Origin: Rhodoferax sp.
GTDB taxonomy: Bacteria > Pseudomonadota > Gammaproteobacteria > Burkholderiales > Burkholderiaceae_C
Assembly (NCBI RefSeq): GCF_028689295.1
Contig: NZ_JAQTWL010000002.1
Coordinates: forward strand, 62,001 to 126,000
Length of the DNA: 64,000 nucleotides
Direction of reading: 5' to 3'
Under the pieces are notes generated by a model, which saw only the letters and a program-made list of their open reading frames with translations, did no database searches and was not told the origin of the DNA. Every line of letters begins with the position of its first letter. The stretch's first letter is position 1. Made by a program: the position numbers and the translations under genes. Below, one piece after another: positions 54,383-64,000 of the stretch.

Positions 54383-54388
54383 CCGGCC

Positions 54389-55117
54389 ATGACGAACAAG
54401 TCAACGCCCCACCACGTTGCCATCGTCATGGACGGCAACGGGCGCTGGGCCTCCAGGCGGTTTTTGCCCCGCATTGCGGGCCATAAGCAGGGGGTTGATT
54501 CGCTCAAGCGCTGTGCCCGGGCCTGCGATGCGCGCGGCATCAAGGTGCTCACCGTGTTTGCCTTTTCGTCTGAAAACTGGCAGCGCCCGCAAGAAGAAGT
54601 CTCGGGACTGATGGACCTGTTTGCCATGGCCTTGGGACGCGAGGTGCCCCAGCTCAAGAAGGATGGCGTGCAATTGCGTTTCATCGGCGAACGACAGGGC
54701 CTGTCGGCACGTGTGCAGAAGGGTATTGAGCAGGCTGAGGCCACCACCGCTGACAATCGCAGGCTGGTGTTGAATGTCTGTTTCAACTACGGCGGTCGCT
54801 GGGACATCGTTCAGGCCGCTGTGCGCGTGGCCGCCCAGGGATTGGCAATGACTGAGCAGAGCCTGAGCCAGATGATGGCGCTGGCGCATGTGCCCGACCC
54901 TGACCTGGTGATTCGCACCGGTGGCGAGCAGCGCATCAGCAACTTTTTGCTGTGGCAGTCGGCCTATTCAGAATTTTTCTTCTCCGACAAATTGTGGCCT
55001 GACTTTGACGAGGCCGAGCTCGACCTGGCCATTCAAACCTTTGGCCAACGCGATCGCCGCTTTGGCCGGGTCTCGGGCCAGAGTGAGGCCAATGCCTTGC
55101 CAACGACCCCCAACTGA
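54389..55117 (+). CDS. uppS: Undecaprenyl diphosphate synthase
   Basis: 242-residue cis-prenyltransferase. HVAIVMDGNGRWASRR holds the catalytic aspartate, FAFSSENWQRP follows, and the C-terminal RTGGEQRISNFLLWQSAYSEFFFSDKLWPDF is diagnostic. It makes the C55 carrier that UppP (1 kb in this window) recycles. It starts six bases after frr. Confidence 0.98.
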   Translation: MTNKSTPHHVAIVMDGNGRWASRRFLPRIAGHKQGVDSLKRCARACDARGIKVLTVFAFSSENWQRPQEEVSGLMDLFAMALGREVPQLKKDGVQLRFIGERQGLSARVQKGIEQAEATTADNRRLVLNVCFNYGGRWDIVQAAVRVAAQGLAMTEQSLSQMMALAHVPDPDLVIRTGGEQRISNFLLWQSAYSEFFFSDKLWPDFDEAELDLAIQTFGQRDRRFGRVSGQSEANALPTTPN

Positions 55118-55126
55118 GGTGCTGCC

Positions 55127-55972
55127 ATGCTCAAGCAACGCGTGATCACGGCCCTTTTGTTGTTGTTGCTGCTGTTGCCAGCGCTTTTTTACCGTGATCC
55201 GGCGCCCTTCAATTTTCTGGCGCTGCTGTTCGTGGCCGCCGCCACTTGGGAGTGGGCGCGTTTGAATGCTTGGGCGATGCCAGCGAGCACACTGGCGGCG
55301 GCATTGATGGCTGTGATCTGCGCGCTGTTATGGTGGTCTGGCTGGCTGGCGCAGCCCTTGCCGCTGATCTGGCTTTTCGCCGGGGCCGCCTGGGTTCTGC
55401 TGGGCGGCTGGATTTTGCGCGCCGGCGTGCCCGCCTGGGGGCAACTCAATCGCAGTTTCCGCATGCTGGTCGGCCTGCTGGCGCTGGTCGTCACGTGGCT
55501 GGCGGTGGCGCAGGCGAGGCTGATCGGCACCAATTTCCTGCTCTCGATCTTTGCCCTGGTGTGGGCGGCCGACATTGGCGCTTATTTTGCAGGCCGCACT
55601 TGGGGCAGTCGCCTTATCAAGCGCAAACTGGCGGCGTCGATCAGCCCTGGCAAAAGCTGGGAAGGCGTCTTTGGCGGCATGGCGGTTGTGCTGTTGCTCG
55701 CCTGGGGTTGGACCCGTTTTGACCTCTGGGCGCAACCCGCGGTGCCCAGCTTTTACAACCACTTGGCTGGGCGCGGTACGGTGTTTGCCGTGATCGCCTG
55801 TTTGTTCCTGGCGGCCATGAGTGTGGTAGGCGACCTGATCGAGTCGTTGGTCAAACGAAGCGCCGGGGCCAAGGACAGCAGCAAGCTGCTGCCTGGTCAC
55901 GGCGGCGTGCTGGACCGGGTGGATGCGATGCTGCCCACCTTGCCGCTGGCCATGATGCTTTACACCTTTTGA
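55127..55972 (+). CDS. cdsA: Phosphatidate cytidylyltransferase
   Basis: 281 residues, about seven membrane segments. The signature near the C-terminus is DLIESLVKRSAGAKDSSKLL followed by PGHGGVLDRVDAM. It makes CDP-diacylglycerol for phospholipid synthesis at the inner membrane. ADIGAYFAGRTWGSRLI is the preceding conserved loop. Confidence 0.97.
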   Translation: MLKQRVITALLLLLLLLPALFYRDPAPFNFLALLFVAAATWEWARLNAWAMPASTLAAALMAVICALLWWSGWLAQPLPLIWLFAGAAWVLLGGWILRAGVPAWGQLNRSFRMLVGLLALVVTWLAVAQARLIGTNFLLSIFALVWAADIGAYFAGRTWGSRLIKRKLAASISPGKSWEGVFGGMAVVLLLAWGWTRFDLWAQPAVPSFYNHLAGRGTVFAVIACLFLAAMSVVGDLIESLVKRSAGAKDSSKLLPGHGGVLDRVDAMLPTLPLAMMLYTF

Positions 55973-55980
55973 AAGTGACC

Positions 55981-57192
55981 ATGTCTGCGCAAAGCGGTTC
56001 TAAAAAGCAACGGGTTGCGATTCTCGGTTCGACCGGCTCGATTGGTGTCAGCACGCTCGAAGTGCTGGCACTACACCCCAATCGGTTTGAAGTCTTTGCC
56101 CTGACAGCATCCACCCAGGTTGATAAATTGCTGCAGCAATGCGTGCAGTTCCGGCCCGCTTTTGCGGTGATGGCCACCTGCGAGCATGGCCAGGAACTGG
56201 CGCGCCGATGCAAGGCGCTGGGCTTGCCGACCCGGGTGTTGTGCGGCTCAGCCGAGATTACCGCCATGGCCCGTCACGAGCAGGTCGATGTGGTGATGGC
56301 GGCCATTGTGGGCGCTGCCGGGCTGGCCTCGTGCTTGGCTGCGGCACGTGCCGGCAAGCGTTTGTTGCTGGCCAACAAGGAAGCTCTGGTGGTCGGCGGC
56401 AACTACTTTTTGCAAGCCGTCGCATCGGGCGGCGCCAAGCTGTTGCCGATCGACAGTGAACATTCCGCGGTCTTCCAGTCCCTGCCTGACGATCAAGCCA
56501 CATGGGCAGCGCAGATCGACAAAATCATCCTGACCGCCTCGGGCGGGCCGTTTCGGCAACGCGACCCAGCCAGCTTTGCCGACATCACGCCCGACCAAGC
56601 CTGCGCCCACCCCAACTGGGTCATGGGGCGCAAAATCTCGGTCGATTCGGCCACCATGATGAACAAGGCGCTGGAAGTGATTGAGGCGCACTACCTGTTT
56701 GGCGTGGCGCCGGGGCAAATCGAGGTGGTGATCCATCCGCAAAGCGTGATCCACTCGATGGTGCAATACCTCGACCATTCGGTCATTGCACAGCTTGGCA
56801 CCCCCGATATGAAGGTGCCCATCGCCTATGGCCTGTCCTGGCCGCAGCGCATGGCCTCGGGCGCTGGTGCGCTTGATTTCCGGGCCATGGCGGGGTTGAC
56901 GTTCGAGGCGCTTGATGCCAACGGCCACCGCGCGCGTTTTCCAGGCCTGGCGCTGGCTTGGTCGGTGCTGGCTGCGCCAGCGGGCACCACGGCGGTGCTC
57001 AATGCCGCCAACGAGGTGGCTGTGGCGGCTTTTCTGGGCAGCCAGATCCGCTTTGACCAGATGCACGCCGTCAATCTGGAAACCCTGAGCAGCGTGCAGC
57101 CTGCAGCGCCGGGGTCGCTGGAAGACCTGCTCGAACTCGATGCGCAGAGCCGTGACGCGGCTTGCCGCGTGGTGGCACGCTTGGCGCATTGA
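55981..57192 (+). CDS. dxr: 1-deoxy-D-xylulose 5-phosphate reductoisomerase
   Basis: 403 residues. NADPH motif VAILGSTGSIGVSTLEVL; metal site in LLPIDSEHSAVFQ, with later ASGGPFR and HPNWVMGRKISVDSATMMNKALE. It is the second step of the MEP isoprenoid pathway and supplies precursors for UppS. ATG 55981 is preferred over upstream TTG 55969 that overlaps the cdsA stop. Confidence 0.97.
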   Translation: MSAQSGSKKQRVAILGSTGSIGVSTLEVLALHPNRFEVFALTASTQVDKLLQQCVQFRPAFAVMATCEHGQELARRCKALGLPTRVLCGSAEITAMARHEQVDVVMAAIVGAAGLASCLAAARAGKRLLLANKEALVVGGNYFLQAVASGGAKLLPIDSEHSAVFQSLPDDQATWAAQIDKIILTASGGPFRQRDPASFADITPDQACAHPNWVMGRKISVDSATMMNKALEVIEAHYLFGVAPGQIEVVIHPQSVIHSMVQYLDHSVIAQLGTPDMKVPIAYGLSWPQRMASGAGALDFRAMAGLTFEALDANGHRARFPGLALAWSVLAAPAGTTAVLNAANEVAVAAFLGSQIRFDQMHAVNLETLSSVQPAAPGSLEDLLELDAQSRDAACRVVARLAH

Positions 57193-57206
57193 CGGCCTGA
57201 TCGCGC

Positions 57207-58565
57207 ATGCTGACCTTCATCGCCTTCGTCGTCGCCATTGCGCTGCTGATTGCCGTCCATGAATTCGGCCACTACCGGGTGGCCGTTGCCTGTGGGGTCA
57301 AGGTGTTGCGTTTTTCCATTGGTTTTGGCAAGCCGCTGCTGCGCTGGCAGTCCAAAACGAGTGGCACCGAATATGTGCTGGCGCTGTTTCCGCTGGGCGG
57401 TTTTGTCAAGATGCTCGACGAGCGCGAAGCCCCGGTGGCGCCCGCCGAACGGCATCTGGCCTTCAACACCCAAAGCCTGGGGCGGCGCACGGCCATCGTG
57501 GCGGCCGGCCCGCTGGCCAACTTGTTGCTGGCGGTGCTGCTGTACAGCGTGGTCAACTGGACCGGTGTGCAACTTCCCGCAGCCGTGCTGGCACCGCCGG
57601 TGGCCGATTCCATCGCCAGCCAGGCCGGCTTGGTCGGCGGCGAGCGGGTGCTGCGCGCTGGTCTGGAAGGTGAAGCCGACTATGAGGTCAGGTCATTTGA
57701 AGACCTGCGCTGGCAATTGACCCGTGGCGCGCTGGAGGGGCAGGACGTCCGGCTCTGGGTGCAGGGCGACGCCTCCACCGAGCGCGAATTCCTGCTCAAG
57801 CTTTCGGGCATTGATACCAGGGATGCCGATGCCCGAATGTTCCAGAAAATTGGCCAGATCGGCCCGATGACGCGCCCCGTGCTCGGTGACATCCTGCCCG
57901 ACTCGGCCGCCGCGCAAGCGGGCTTGTTGATGGGAGATGAAGTGACCCAGGTCGATGGCAAGCCGATCGTCGATGGCCAACAGTTGCGGCTGATGATTCG
58001 CCAGTCCGTGGTGGATCAGGTGGCACCGACCCAGCTCTGGGCCATTTTGCGTGCGGGCCGGCGCCTGCAGCTCAAGGTGACGCCACAGGTTGTGATCGAG
58101 CAAGACCGAGCCATTGGCCGCATCGGTGCCTATGTGGGGACACCGCCGGAGCAGGTTCTGGTGCGCTATGGCGCGTTCGATGGCAGTTGGCAGGCGCTCG
58201 TGAAAACCTGGGATGTCTCGACGTTGACGCTCAAGATGATGGGCAAGATGCTGATCGGCGAAGCCTCGGTAAAAAATATCAGCGGCCCCCTGACCATCGC
58301 CGACTACGCCGGCAAGTCTGCGGGTCTGGGGCTGACCCAGTACCTGATTTTTCTGGCGCTGATCAGCGTCAGCCTGGGCGTTTTGAATTTGCTGCCCTTG
58401 CCGGTTCTGGATGGTGGACACCTGATGTATTATCTTTGGGAGGGTGTCACAGGTCGGCCTGTTTCAGATGCCTGGATGGAACGCCTGCAGCAAGGCGGCG
58501 TTGCCATTCTGGTGCTCATGATGTCGATTGCTCTTTTCAACGACATTTCCCGCTTGTTCGGTTGA
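57207..58565 (+). CDS. rseP: Site-2 protease RseP
   Basis: 452 residues. Zinc motif HEFGH is in the first membrane helix (IAVHEFGHYRVA), with the LDG motif near the end in PLPVLDGGHLMYY. Two PDZ domains lie between (about 120-200 and 215-300: ILPDSAAAQAGLLMGDEVTQVDGKPI). It cleaves membrane anti-sigma factors and signal peptides in the envelope stress response. Confidence 0.97.
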   Translation: MLTFIAFVVAIALLIAVHEFGHYRVAVACGVKVLRFSIGFGKPLLRWQSKTSGTEYVLALFPLGGFVKMLDEREAPVAPAERHLAFNTQSLGRRTAIVAAGPLANLLLAVLLYSVVNWTGVQLPAAVLAPPVADSIASQAGLVGGERVLRAGLEGEADYEVRSFEDLRWQLTRGALEGQDVRLWVQGDASTEREFLLKLSGIDTRDADARMFQKIGQIGPMTRPVLGDILPDSAAAQAGLLMGDEVTQVDGKPIVDGQQLRLMIRQSVVDQVAPTQLWAILRAGRRLQLKVTPQVVIEQDRAIGRIGAYVGTPPEQVLVRYGAFDGSWQALVKTWDVSTLTLKMMGKMLIGEASVKNISGPLTIADYAGKSAGLGLTQYLIFLALISVSLGVLNLLPLPVLDGGHLMYYLWEGVTGRPVSDAWMERLQQGGVAILVLMMSIALFNDISRLFG

Positions 58566-58610
58566 TCTTTGGTTACATGGCTGGCGGCTATCATTTTTTG
58601 AATTTTTAAT

Positions 58611-60914
58611 ATGCATCTCAATCGTTTTCGCCTCAAAACCCTCTCTGCTTTTGCGGCGCTGGTGCTCGTTGCCCAATCGTCTTGGGCCGTCAGTCCTTTT
58701 ACGGTGCGCGATATCCGGATCGAAGGTCTTCAGCGGGTCGAACCGGGCACTGTTTTTGTCTCCCTGCCGGTGCGGGTCGGCGACACCTACAGCGATGACA
58801 AGGGCACCGCCGCCATCCAGAGCCTGTTTGCGCTGGGCCTGTTCAAGGACGTGCGCATCGAAGTGATCGGCGATGTGTTGGTGGTGGTGGTGGAGGAGCG
58901 ACCCACCGTGGCCAATGTGGAGTTCGTCGGCACCAAGGAGTTTGACAAGGATGTGCTGGTCAAGTCCTTGCGTGATGTCGGTCTGGCGGACGGCCGCCCT
59001 TTTGACAAGGCCCAACTTGATCGTGCCGAGCAGGAGCTCAAGCGCCAGTACATCAATCGCAGTCTGTATGCCGCCCAGGTGGTGACCACGGTAACGCCAA
59101 TTGAGCGCAACCGGGTCAATCTGACCTTTACTGTGGTTGAAGGTGAGCCGGCCAATATCAGCGAGATCCGCATCGTTGGCAGCAAGGCGTTTTCCGAATC
59201 CACCCTGCGCGGCTTGTTCGATCTGGATACCGGCGGCTGGTTGAGCTGGTACACAAAGTCCAACCGCTATTCGCGCGCCAAGCTCAACGCCGACCTGGAG
59301 ACGCTGCGCTCCTATTACCTGACGCGCGGTTACCTGGAATTCAAGGTGGACTCGACGCAGGTGGCAATCCTGCCCAACAAGACCGACATCGGCATCAATA
59401 TCAACATCACCGAGGGCGAACGCTATGTGGTTAGCAGCGTCAAGCTGGCCGGTGAATACCTGGGCAAGGAAGAAGAGTTCAAGTCGCTGGTGGTGATTCG
59501 TCCGGGGCAAGCCTTCAACGCCGACGATGTCGCCAAGACCACCAAGGCGTTCACCGACTATTTCGGCAACTTTGGCTACGCCTTTGCGCGCGTCGAGGCA
59601 AGGCCCGAGATTGACCGCATCAACAACCGCGTGGCCCTTGTGCTGCAGGCCAACCCGTCGCGCCGCGCCTATGTGCGCAAGATCAACGTGGCGGGCAACA
59701 CCCGCACCCGCGATGTGGTGGTACGCCGCGAATTTCGCCAGTTGGAGGCGTCATGGTACGACGCTGAAAAGATACGCCTGTCTCGCGACCGGGTGGACCG
59801 TCTGGGCTACTTTGGTGAAGTTGCCGTTGAAACTCAAGAGGTTCCCGGCACCCCGGATCAGGTTGACCTGACCATCAATGTGACTGAAAAGCCCACCGGT
59901 AGCCTGAGTTTGGGCGCTGGCTATTCAAGTGGTGATGGTCTGGGCTTGTCGTTCGGCCTGAAACAGGAGAATGCGTTCGGTTCTGGCAACTCGCTGGGCA
60001 TTCAGGTCAACACCAGCAAGATCAATCGGGTGATGGTGCTCAATACCACCGACCCCTATTTCACCGAAGATGGCGTGTCCCGTACCCTTGACCTTTATTA
60101 CCGGACCAGCCGTCCCTACCAGGATCAGGACTATTACGAGTTGGTGACCGCTGGCGCCGGAATCCGTTTTGGCGTGCCCTTCTCTGAAACTGACACCGTA
60201 TTTTTTGGATTGGGGATTGAAAATACGGAAATTGTGGAGGGGCTATCGTTACCCCAATCATACAAGGCGTTTGTCGAAGAATATGGCACTCCCACTTTAG
60301 CGGTGCCGCTGACGGTGGGTTGGTCGCGTGACAGTCGCGACAGTGCGCTGGCCCCTAACAGTGGACGTTTTCAACGCGTCAATGCCGAGTGGTCTTTTGC
60401 TGGTGATGTCAGGTATCTGCGCGCCACCTACCAGTTTCAGCAGTATGTGCCTCTAAGCAAGCAGTTCACCGCGGCAATGAATGCCGAAATTGGACTTGGC
60501 GCCTCCGGCAGCGACAAAACCTTCCCGGTATTCAAGAATTTCTTTGGCGGTGGCTTGGGATCTGTTCGTGGTTTTGAGCAGGGCAGCCTGGGACCAGTGG
60601 ATGTCAATGGCACTAATGTCGGCGGCACCAGCAAGATCAATCTCAACATGGAACTTCTGGCGCCGTTTCCCGGGGTTGGCAACGACCGTACTTTGCGCCT
60701 GTATGGATTTTGGGATATCGGCATGGTGAGGGGACCAGATCAGGACTTACCCATTATTAATGCCAATGCCAATGAATTGCGCTCGTCGGTGGGCTTCGGC
60801 ATCAGCTGGATTTCACCGGTTGGACCGCTGCGTCTGGCGTTTTCCAAACCGTTACGGAAGTTTGATAACGATAGAATTCAGAATATGCAATTTCAGATTG
60901 GGACAAGTTTCTAA
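58611..60914 (+). CDS. bamA: Outer-membrane assembly protein BamA
   Basis: 767 residues. A signal peptide ends near SSWAVS; five POTRA domains run to about residue 420, starting with PFTVRDIRIEGLQRVEPGTVF, and a 16-strand barrel follows. The conserved GGLGSVRGFEQGSLGP is the loop-6 VRGF motif, and the C-terminus ends in aromatic F (FQIGTSF). It is the central insertase for outer-membrane proteins. The stop overlaps the skp start (TAATG). Confidence 0.98.
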   Translation: MHLNRFRLKTLSAFAALVLVAQSSWAVSPFTVRDIRIEGLQRVEPGTVFVSLPVRVGDTYSDDKGTAAIQSLFALGLFKDVRIEVIGDVLVVVVEERPTVANVEFVGTKEFDKDVLVKSLRDVGLADGRPFDKAQLDRAEQELKRQYINRSLYAAQVVTTVTPIERNRVNLTFTVVEGEPANISEIRIVGSKAFSESTLRGLFDLDTGGWLSWYTKSNRYSRAKLNADLETLRSYYLTRGYLEFKVDSTQVAILPNKTDIGININITEGERYVVSSVKLAGEYLGKEEEFKSLVVIRPGQAFNADDVAKTTKAFTDYFGNFGYAFARVEARPEIDRINNRVALVLQANPSRRAYVRKINVAGNTRTRDVVVRREFRQLEASWYDAEKIRLSRDRVDRLGYFGEVAVETQEVPGTPDQVDLTINVTEKPTGSLSLGAGYSSGDGLGLSFGLKQENAFGSGNSLGIQVNTSKINRVMVLNTTDPYFTEDGVSRTLDLYYRTSRPYQDQDYYELVTAGAGIRFGVPFSETDTVFFGLGIENTEIVEGLSLPQSYKAFVEEYGTPTLAVPLTVGWSRDSRDSALAPNSGRFQRVNAEWSFAGDVRYLRATYQFQQYVPLSKQFTAAMNAEIGLGASGSDKTFPVFKNFFGGGLGSVRGFEQGSLGPVDVNGTNVGGTSKINLNMELLAPFPGVGNDRTLRLYGFWDIGMVRGPDQDLPIINANANELRSSVGFGISWISPVGPLRLAFSKPLRKFDNDRIQNMQFQIGTSF

Positions 60915-61426
60915 TGAATCATTTTTTACGTCATATTTGTGCATTGACTTTTTGTGGCCTGGCCGTTGTGTCAGTGCAAGCGCAGGAATTGCGCATGGGC
61001 TTTGTCAGCACCGACCGGGTACTCAAAGAGGCTGGTACTGCCAAGGCCGCGCAGGCCAAGCTCGAGCAGGAGTTTTCCAAGCGCGAAAAAGAGCTGGTCG
61101 ATCAAAAGGCCAACATTAAGTCTTTGGCCGACAAGTTTGAGCGCGAGGCACCCACCTTGCCCGAAACCCAGCGCCAGACACGTCAAAAACAACTGCTGGA
61201 GCAGGATCGCGATTTTCAGCGCAAGAGCCGCGAATTTCAGGAAGACCTGAACGCCCGCAAGAATGAAGAACTGCAATTGGTGATTCAGCGTGCCAACAAA
61301 GTCATCAAGGACATCGCGGTGGCCGAAAAATACGACTTCATCTTTCAGGATGCGGTGTATGTCAACCCCAAGCATGACATGACTGACAAGGTCATCAAGG
61401 CGCTCAATAGCGCGCCAGCCAAATAA
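60914..61426 (+). CDS. skp: Periplasmic chaperone Skp/OmpH
   Basis: 170 residues with a signal peptide ending near VQAQE and a long coiled-coil region (QAKLEQEFSKREKELVDQKANIKSL). LRMGFVSTDRVLKEAGTAK is the OmpH-family start. It carries unfolded outer-membrane proteins to BamA. Its ATG uses the last base of the bamA stop, implying tight coupling. Confidence 0.94.
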   Translation: MNHFLRHICALTFCGLAVVSVQAQELRMGFVSTDRVLKEAGTAKAAQAKLEQEFSKREKELVDQKANIKSLADKFEREAPTLPETQRQTRQKQLLEQDRDFQRKSREFQEDLNARKNEELQLVIQRANKVIKDIAVAEKYDFIFQDAVYVNPKHDMTDKVIKALNSAPAK

Positions 61427-61444
61427 ACCGCCCTTAAAGGCTCG

Positions 61445-62440
61445 ATGCCTGTGACCCTGCGTTTAGGATCTTTTGTTGATGCGCTGGGCGGCGAACTGCA
61501 TGGCGATGCGAATCTGTTGATCAAGGGCCTGGCTCCTCTGGAAAACGCCGTCCCCGGGCAGTTGAGCTTTCTCAGCCAGACCAGGTTCCTGAAGCAGTTG
61601 GCTGCCTGCCAGGCTTCCTGTGTAATCGTCAGCCCGCAGTTCGCGCAGCAGGCGCGTGCGCGCGGCGCCTGCATCATCACGGATCAGCCCTATCTGTACT
61701 ATGCCCGCGTTACCCAGCTCTGGAAAAGGAACCTGCCTGCGGTTGTCAGACCATTGATTCATCCCAGCGCCGTGATTGACCCCCAGGCCCTTCTTCACCC
61801 CAGCGCGCGCATCGGCGCGCTGTGCGTGATCGAGGCGGGTGCCCAAGTGGGCGCCGAAACAGAACTCAAGTCACGCGTCACGCTGGGCGAGCGCTGCGTG
61901 GTGGGGGAACGCTGCCTCATTCACCCGGGCGTGGTGATCGGGGCCGACGGCTTTGGCTTTGCCCCCAACGCCGGCGCATGGGAAAAAATAGAGCAACTCG
62001 GGGCCGTGCGCATCGGCAACGATGTTGAGATTGGTGCCAACACCTGCATTGACCGCGGTGCTCTGCAGGACACGGTGATTGAAGACGGCGTGAAGCTCGA
62101 CAATCTGATCCAGATTGCCCACAACGTGCACATTGGCCGACACACCGCCATGGCTGGCTGTGCCGGCGTGGCAGGCAGTGCCACCATTGGCGCCCATTGC
62201 ACGGTGGGCGGCAGTGCCAATGTGCTGGGCCATTTGACGCTGGCCGATGGCGTGAATATTTCTGCGGGTTCCATGGTGATGCGCTCCATCACCAAGCCGG
62301 GTCACTATACCGGCATTTTTCCGATCGACGACAACGCGTCCTGGGAAAAGAATGCGGCAGCGCTCAAACAACTGGCCAACCTGCGTGAGCGCCTGCGTGC
62401 GCTCGAGACGCAGCTCAAATCCGGACAAAATTCAAACTAA
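61445..62440 (+). CDS. lpxD: UDP-3-O-acylglucosamine N-acyltransferase
   Basis: 331 residues. An N-terminal uridine-binding domain ([17 protein letters not shown]) precedes a left-handed beta helix of hexapeptide repeats ([20 protein letters not shown]), with the catalytic His in [19 protein letters not shown] and the [10 protein letters not shown] loop. It is the third step of lipid A synthesis. Confidence 0.97.
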   Translation: MPVTLRLGSFVDALGGELHGDANLLIKGLAPLENAVPGQLSFLSQTRFLKQLAACQASCVIVSPQFAQQARARGACIITDQPYLYYARVTQLWKRNLPAVVRPLIHPSAVIDPQALLHPSARIGALCVIEAGAQVGAETELKSRVTLGERCVVGERCLIHPGVVIGADGFGFAPNAGAWEKIEQLGAVRIGNDVEIGANTCIDRGALQDTVIEDGVKLDNLIQIAHNVHIGRHTAMAGCAGVAGSATIGAHCTVGGSANVLGHLTLADGVNISAGSMVMRSITKPGHYTGIFPIDDNASWEKNAAALKQLANLRERLRALETQLKSGQNSN

Positions 62441-62452
62441 GGACATTCCCCG

Positions 62453-62890
62453 ATGGATATTCACAAAATTCTCACCAAGCTGCCGCACCGCTACCCGTTT
62501 TTGCTGGTCGACCGGGTGCTCGAAATCGACAAGGGCAAGACCATCAAGGCGCTGAAGAATGTCACCATCAACGAGCCCTTTTTTCAGGGCCATTTCCCTT
62601 ACCGGCCGGTGATGCCGGGCGTGCTGATGCTTGAAGCCTTGGCCCAGGCGTCCGCCTTGCTGGCTTTCGATGCCATGGACTCCGGCGCCACCGAGGACAA
62701 GGTCTATTACTTTGCCGGCATGGAAGGAGTGCGCTTCAAGCGGCCGGTCGAGCCCGGCGACCAGTTGATCCTGGAAGCAACGCTTTTGCGCATGAAATCC
62801 GGCATTTTCAAGTTCCAGACGCGCGCTTTGGTCGATGGCGTGATCGCCGTGGAGGCTGAACTCACCTGCGCTTTCCGCAAGATCGTCTGA
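62453..62890 (+). CDS. fabZ: 3-hydroxyacyl-ACP dehydratase FabZ
   Basis: 145 residues, hotdog fold. The catalytic His is in [13 protein letters not shown] and the Glu in [23 protein letters not shown]. It dehydrates 3-hydroxyacyl-ACP for fatty-acid elongation and competes with LpxA/LpxD for the shared substrate, which fits its place between them. Confidence 0.98.
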   Translation: MDIHKILTKLPHRYPFLLVDRVLEIDKGKTIKALKNVTINEPFFQGHFPYRPVMPGVLMLEALAQASALLAFDAMDSGATEDKVYYFAGMEGVRFKRPVEPGDQLILEATLLRMKSGIFKFQTRALVDGVIAVEAELTCAFRKIV

Positions 62891-62900
62891 GGGTGCTGCC

Positions 62901-63695
62901 TTGACTGCCATTCATCCCACCGCCATCATCGACCCGGCGGCCGAGCTGGACAGCACGGTGACGGTCGGGCCCTATACCGTCATCGGTCCGCACGTCAAAA
63001 TTGGTGCTGGCACCACCGTGGGCCCGCACTGCGTGCTCGAAGGCCACACCACCATTGGACGCGACAACCGCATTTTCCAGTTTGCCTCGCTCGGGGCAAT
63101 TCCCCAGGACAAAAAGTACGCCGGCGAGCCCTGCGAACTGGTTATCGGCGAGCGCAACACCATTCGCGAGTTTTGCACTTTCAACATCGGCTCGCCGGCC
63201 GATGTGGGCGTGACCCGGGTGGGTGATGACAACTGGCTGATGGCCTATGTGCATCTGGCGCATGACTGCCAGGTCGGCAGCAATACCATCTTTGCCAACA
63301 ACTCGACCCTGGCCGGCCACGTGCATGTGGGTGATTGGGCCATTCTGGCCGGCTTTACCATGGTGCACCAGTTCGTCAGGATCGGCGCCCACAGCATGAC
63401 GGCCATTTGCTCGGTGCTGCTGGCCGACCTGCCACCGTTTGTCATGTGCCAGGGGCAACCGGCGGTGGCGCGCTCGATGAACTTTGAGGGCTTGCGCCGG
63501 CGCGGTTTTTCGCCCGAGCGCATTAGTGTCGTCAAAGCCATGCACAAGGCCTTGTACCGGCGTGACCTGACACTGCAAGCCGCCCAGGAGAGCATCGCCG
63601 ATTTGAGACAAGCGCACGCGGAATCAGAGCCGGATGTGCAGATGATGCTCTCGTTCCTGGCTCAGACATCGCCCCAGCGCGGCATCGTGCGCTGA
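62901..63695 (+). CDS. lpxA: UDP-N-acetylglucosamine acyltransferase
   Basis: 264 residues. Hexapeptide repeats start at [21 protein letters not shown]; the catalytic His is in [12 protein letters not shown] and the G-rich segment [16 protein letters not shown] follows. It commits UDP-GlcNAc to lipid A. The start is TTG at 62901 with GAGG eight bases upstream; no ATG fits the family N-terminus. Confidence 0.97.
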   Translation: MTAIHPTAIIDPAAELDSTVTVGPYTVIGPHVKIGAGTTVGPHCVLEGHTTIGRDNRIFQFASLGAIPQDKKYAGEPCELVIGERNTIREFCTFNIGSPADVGVTRVGDDNWLMAYVHLAHDCQVGSNTIFANNSTLAGHVHVGDWAILAGFTMVHQFVRIGAHSMTAICSVLLADLPPFVMCQGQPAVARSMNFEGLRRRGFSPERISVVKAMHKALYRRDLTLQAAQESIADLRQAHAESEPDVQMMLSFLAQTSPQRGIVR

Positions 63696-63710
63696 GCCTT
63701 GTCCTGCGCC

Positions 63711-64000
63711 ATGCAAGCCGCCCTGGTCGCTGGTGAAACGTCTGGCGACCTGCTCGCAGGCTTGCTGCTTGATGGCCTGAAGTTGCGCTGGCCCGGATTG
63801 CAATCGGTTGGCATTGGCGGCCCGCAGATGGCACAGCGTGGGTTTGAGGCCTGGTGGCCGCACGACAAGCTGGCGGTGCACGGGTTCAGCTGGGAGGTGC
63901 TGCGCCGTTACCGCGAGATTCTCGGGATACGCAATCAGCTCAAGGCACGTCTGCTGCAGCATCGCCCGGATGTTTTCATTGGTGTGGACGCGCCTGATTT
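63711..64000 (+). CDS. lpxB: Lipid-A-disaccharide synthase, 5' part
   Basis: The frame from ATG 63711 runs to the window edge with 96 codons visible and no stop. VAGETSGDLLAGLLLDGLK, VGIGGPQMAQRGFE and RPDVFIGVDAPD are typical of LpxB, a family GT19 glycosyltransferase. It joins UDP-2,3-diacylglucosamine to lipid X. This frame is missing from the supplied track because it is incomplete. Confidence 0.94.
   Translation, partial: MQAALVAGETSGDLLAGLLLDGLKLRWPGLQSVGIGGPQMAQRGFEAWWPHDKLAVHGFSWEVLRRYREILGIRNQLKARLLQHRPDVFIGVDAPD

Overview
The window looks like chromosomal DNA of a betaproteobacterium of the order Burkholderiales, most likely family Comamonadaceae (Rhodoferax/Albidiferax-like). This is inferred from protein wording, the Bug-type tripartite tricarboxylate transporter (TTT), the conserved order rpsB-tsf-pyrH-frr-uppS-cdsA-dxr-rseP-bamA-skp-lpxD-fabZ-lpxA-lpxB, and the style of intergenic repeats. 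No tRNA, rRNA, CRISPR array, prophage or intact insertion sequence was seen.

Layout. 1-3.5 kb: housekeeping and accessory genes (acuI-like end, isochorismatase-fold hydrolase, uppP, alpha/beta hydrolase, the proteasome relative Anbu). 3.6-7.9 kb: a TTT operon ending in a cytidylate-kinase-like/BON protein. 7.9-19.5 kb: an oxalate catabolic island with a Crp/Fnr-type regulator, oxalyl-CoA decarboxylase, three formyl-CoA transferase genes (two virtually identical over 1277 nt flanking a divergent third) and a two-subunit NAD-dependent formate dehydrogenase with a fused NuoE/NuoF-type subunit. 19.5-26.4 kb: TerC, then on the minus strand gcvT-gcvH-gcvP and a condensation-fold acyltransferase downstream of a tandem glycine riboswitch. 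26.5-38.6 kb: DUF1015, diguanylate cyclase, AsmA-like protein, ETF-ubiquinone oxidoreductase, SDR, EamA exporter, UbiC, thioesterase, DUF2934, PAS-LuxR regulator, 3-oxoacid CoA-transferase and MATE pump. 38.6-42.5 kb (minus strand): mutL translationally overlapped by a BrnT/BrnA toxin-antitoxin pair, and a Dcu transporter with a perfect FNR box. 42.5-51 kb: DedA, amiC, tsaE, queG, a 387-bp non-coding region with two unusual hairpins, an AEC transporter, xerD, DUF455, gamma carbonic anhydrase and Hsp33. 51-64 kb: the rpsB-to-lpxB operon, cut off in lpxB by the window end.

How the genes work together. The oxalate island can form a full route: formyl-CoA transferase loads CoA onto oxalate, Oxc decarboxylates oxalyl-CoA to formyl-CoA, and formate dehydrogenase oxidises the released formate to CO2 with NADH formation. 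Palindromes TTGACC-N2-GGTCAA lie upstream of oxc and of the last frc copy, each centred about 41.5-42.5 nt before the start point predicted from a TATCAT -10 box. A related half-site pair precedes the TTT operon. I infer one regulon run by the Crp/Fnr protein at 7.9-8.5 kb, with the TTT system as candidate oxalate importer.

The least explained structure is the pair of inverted hairpins at 46.2-46.5 kb. They share a roughly 25-nt core but have long, perfectly or nearly perfectly paired arms of unrelated sequence. This is compensatory variation, which points to a structured mobile or RNA element I cannot assign to a known family.
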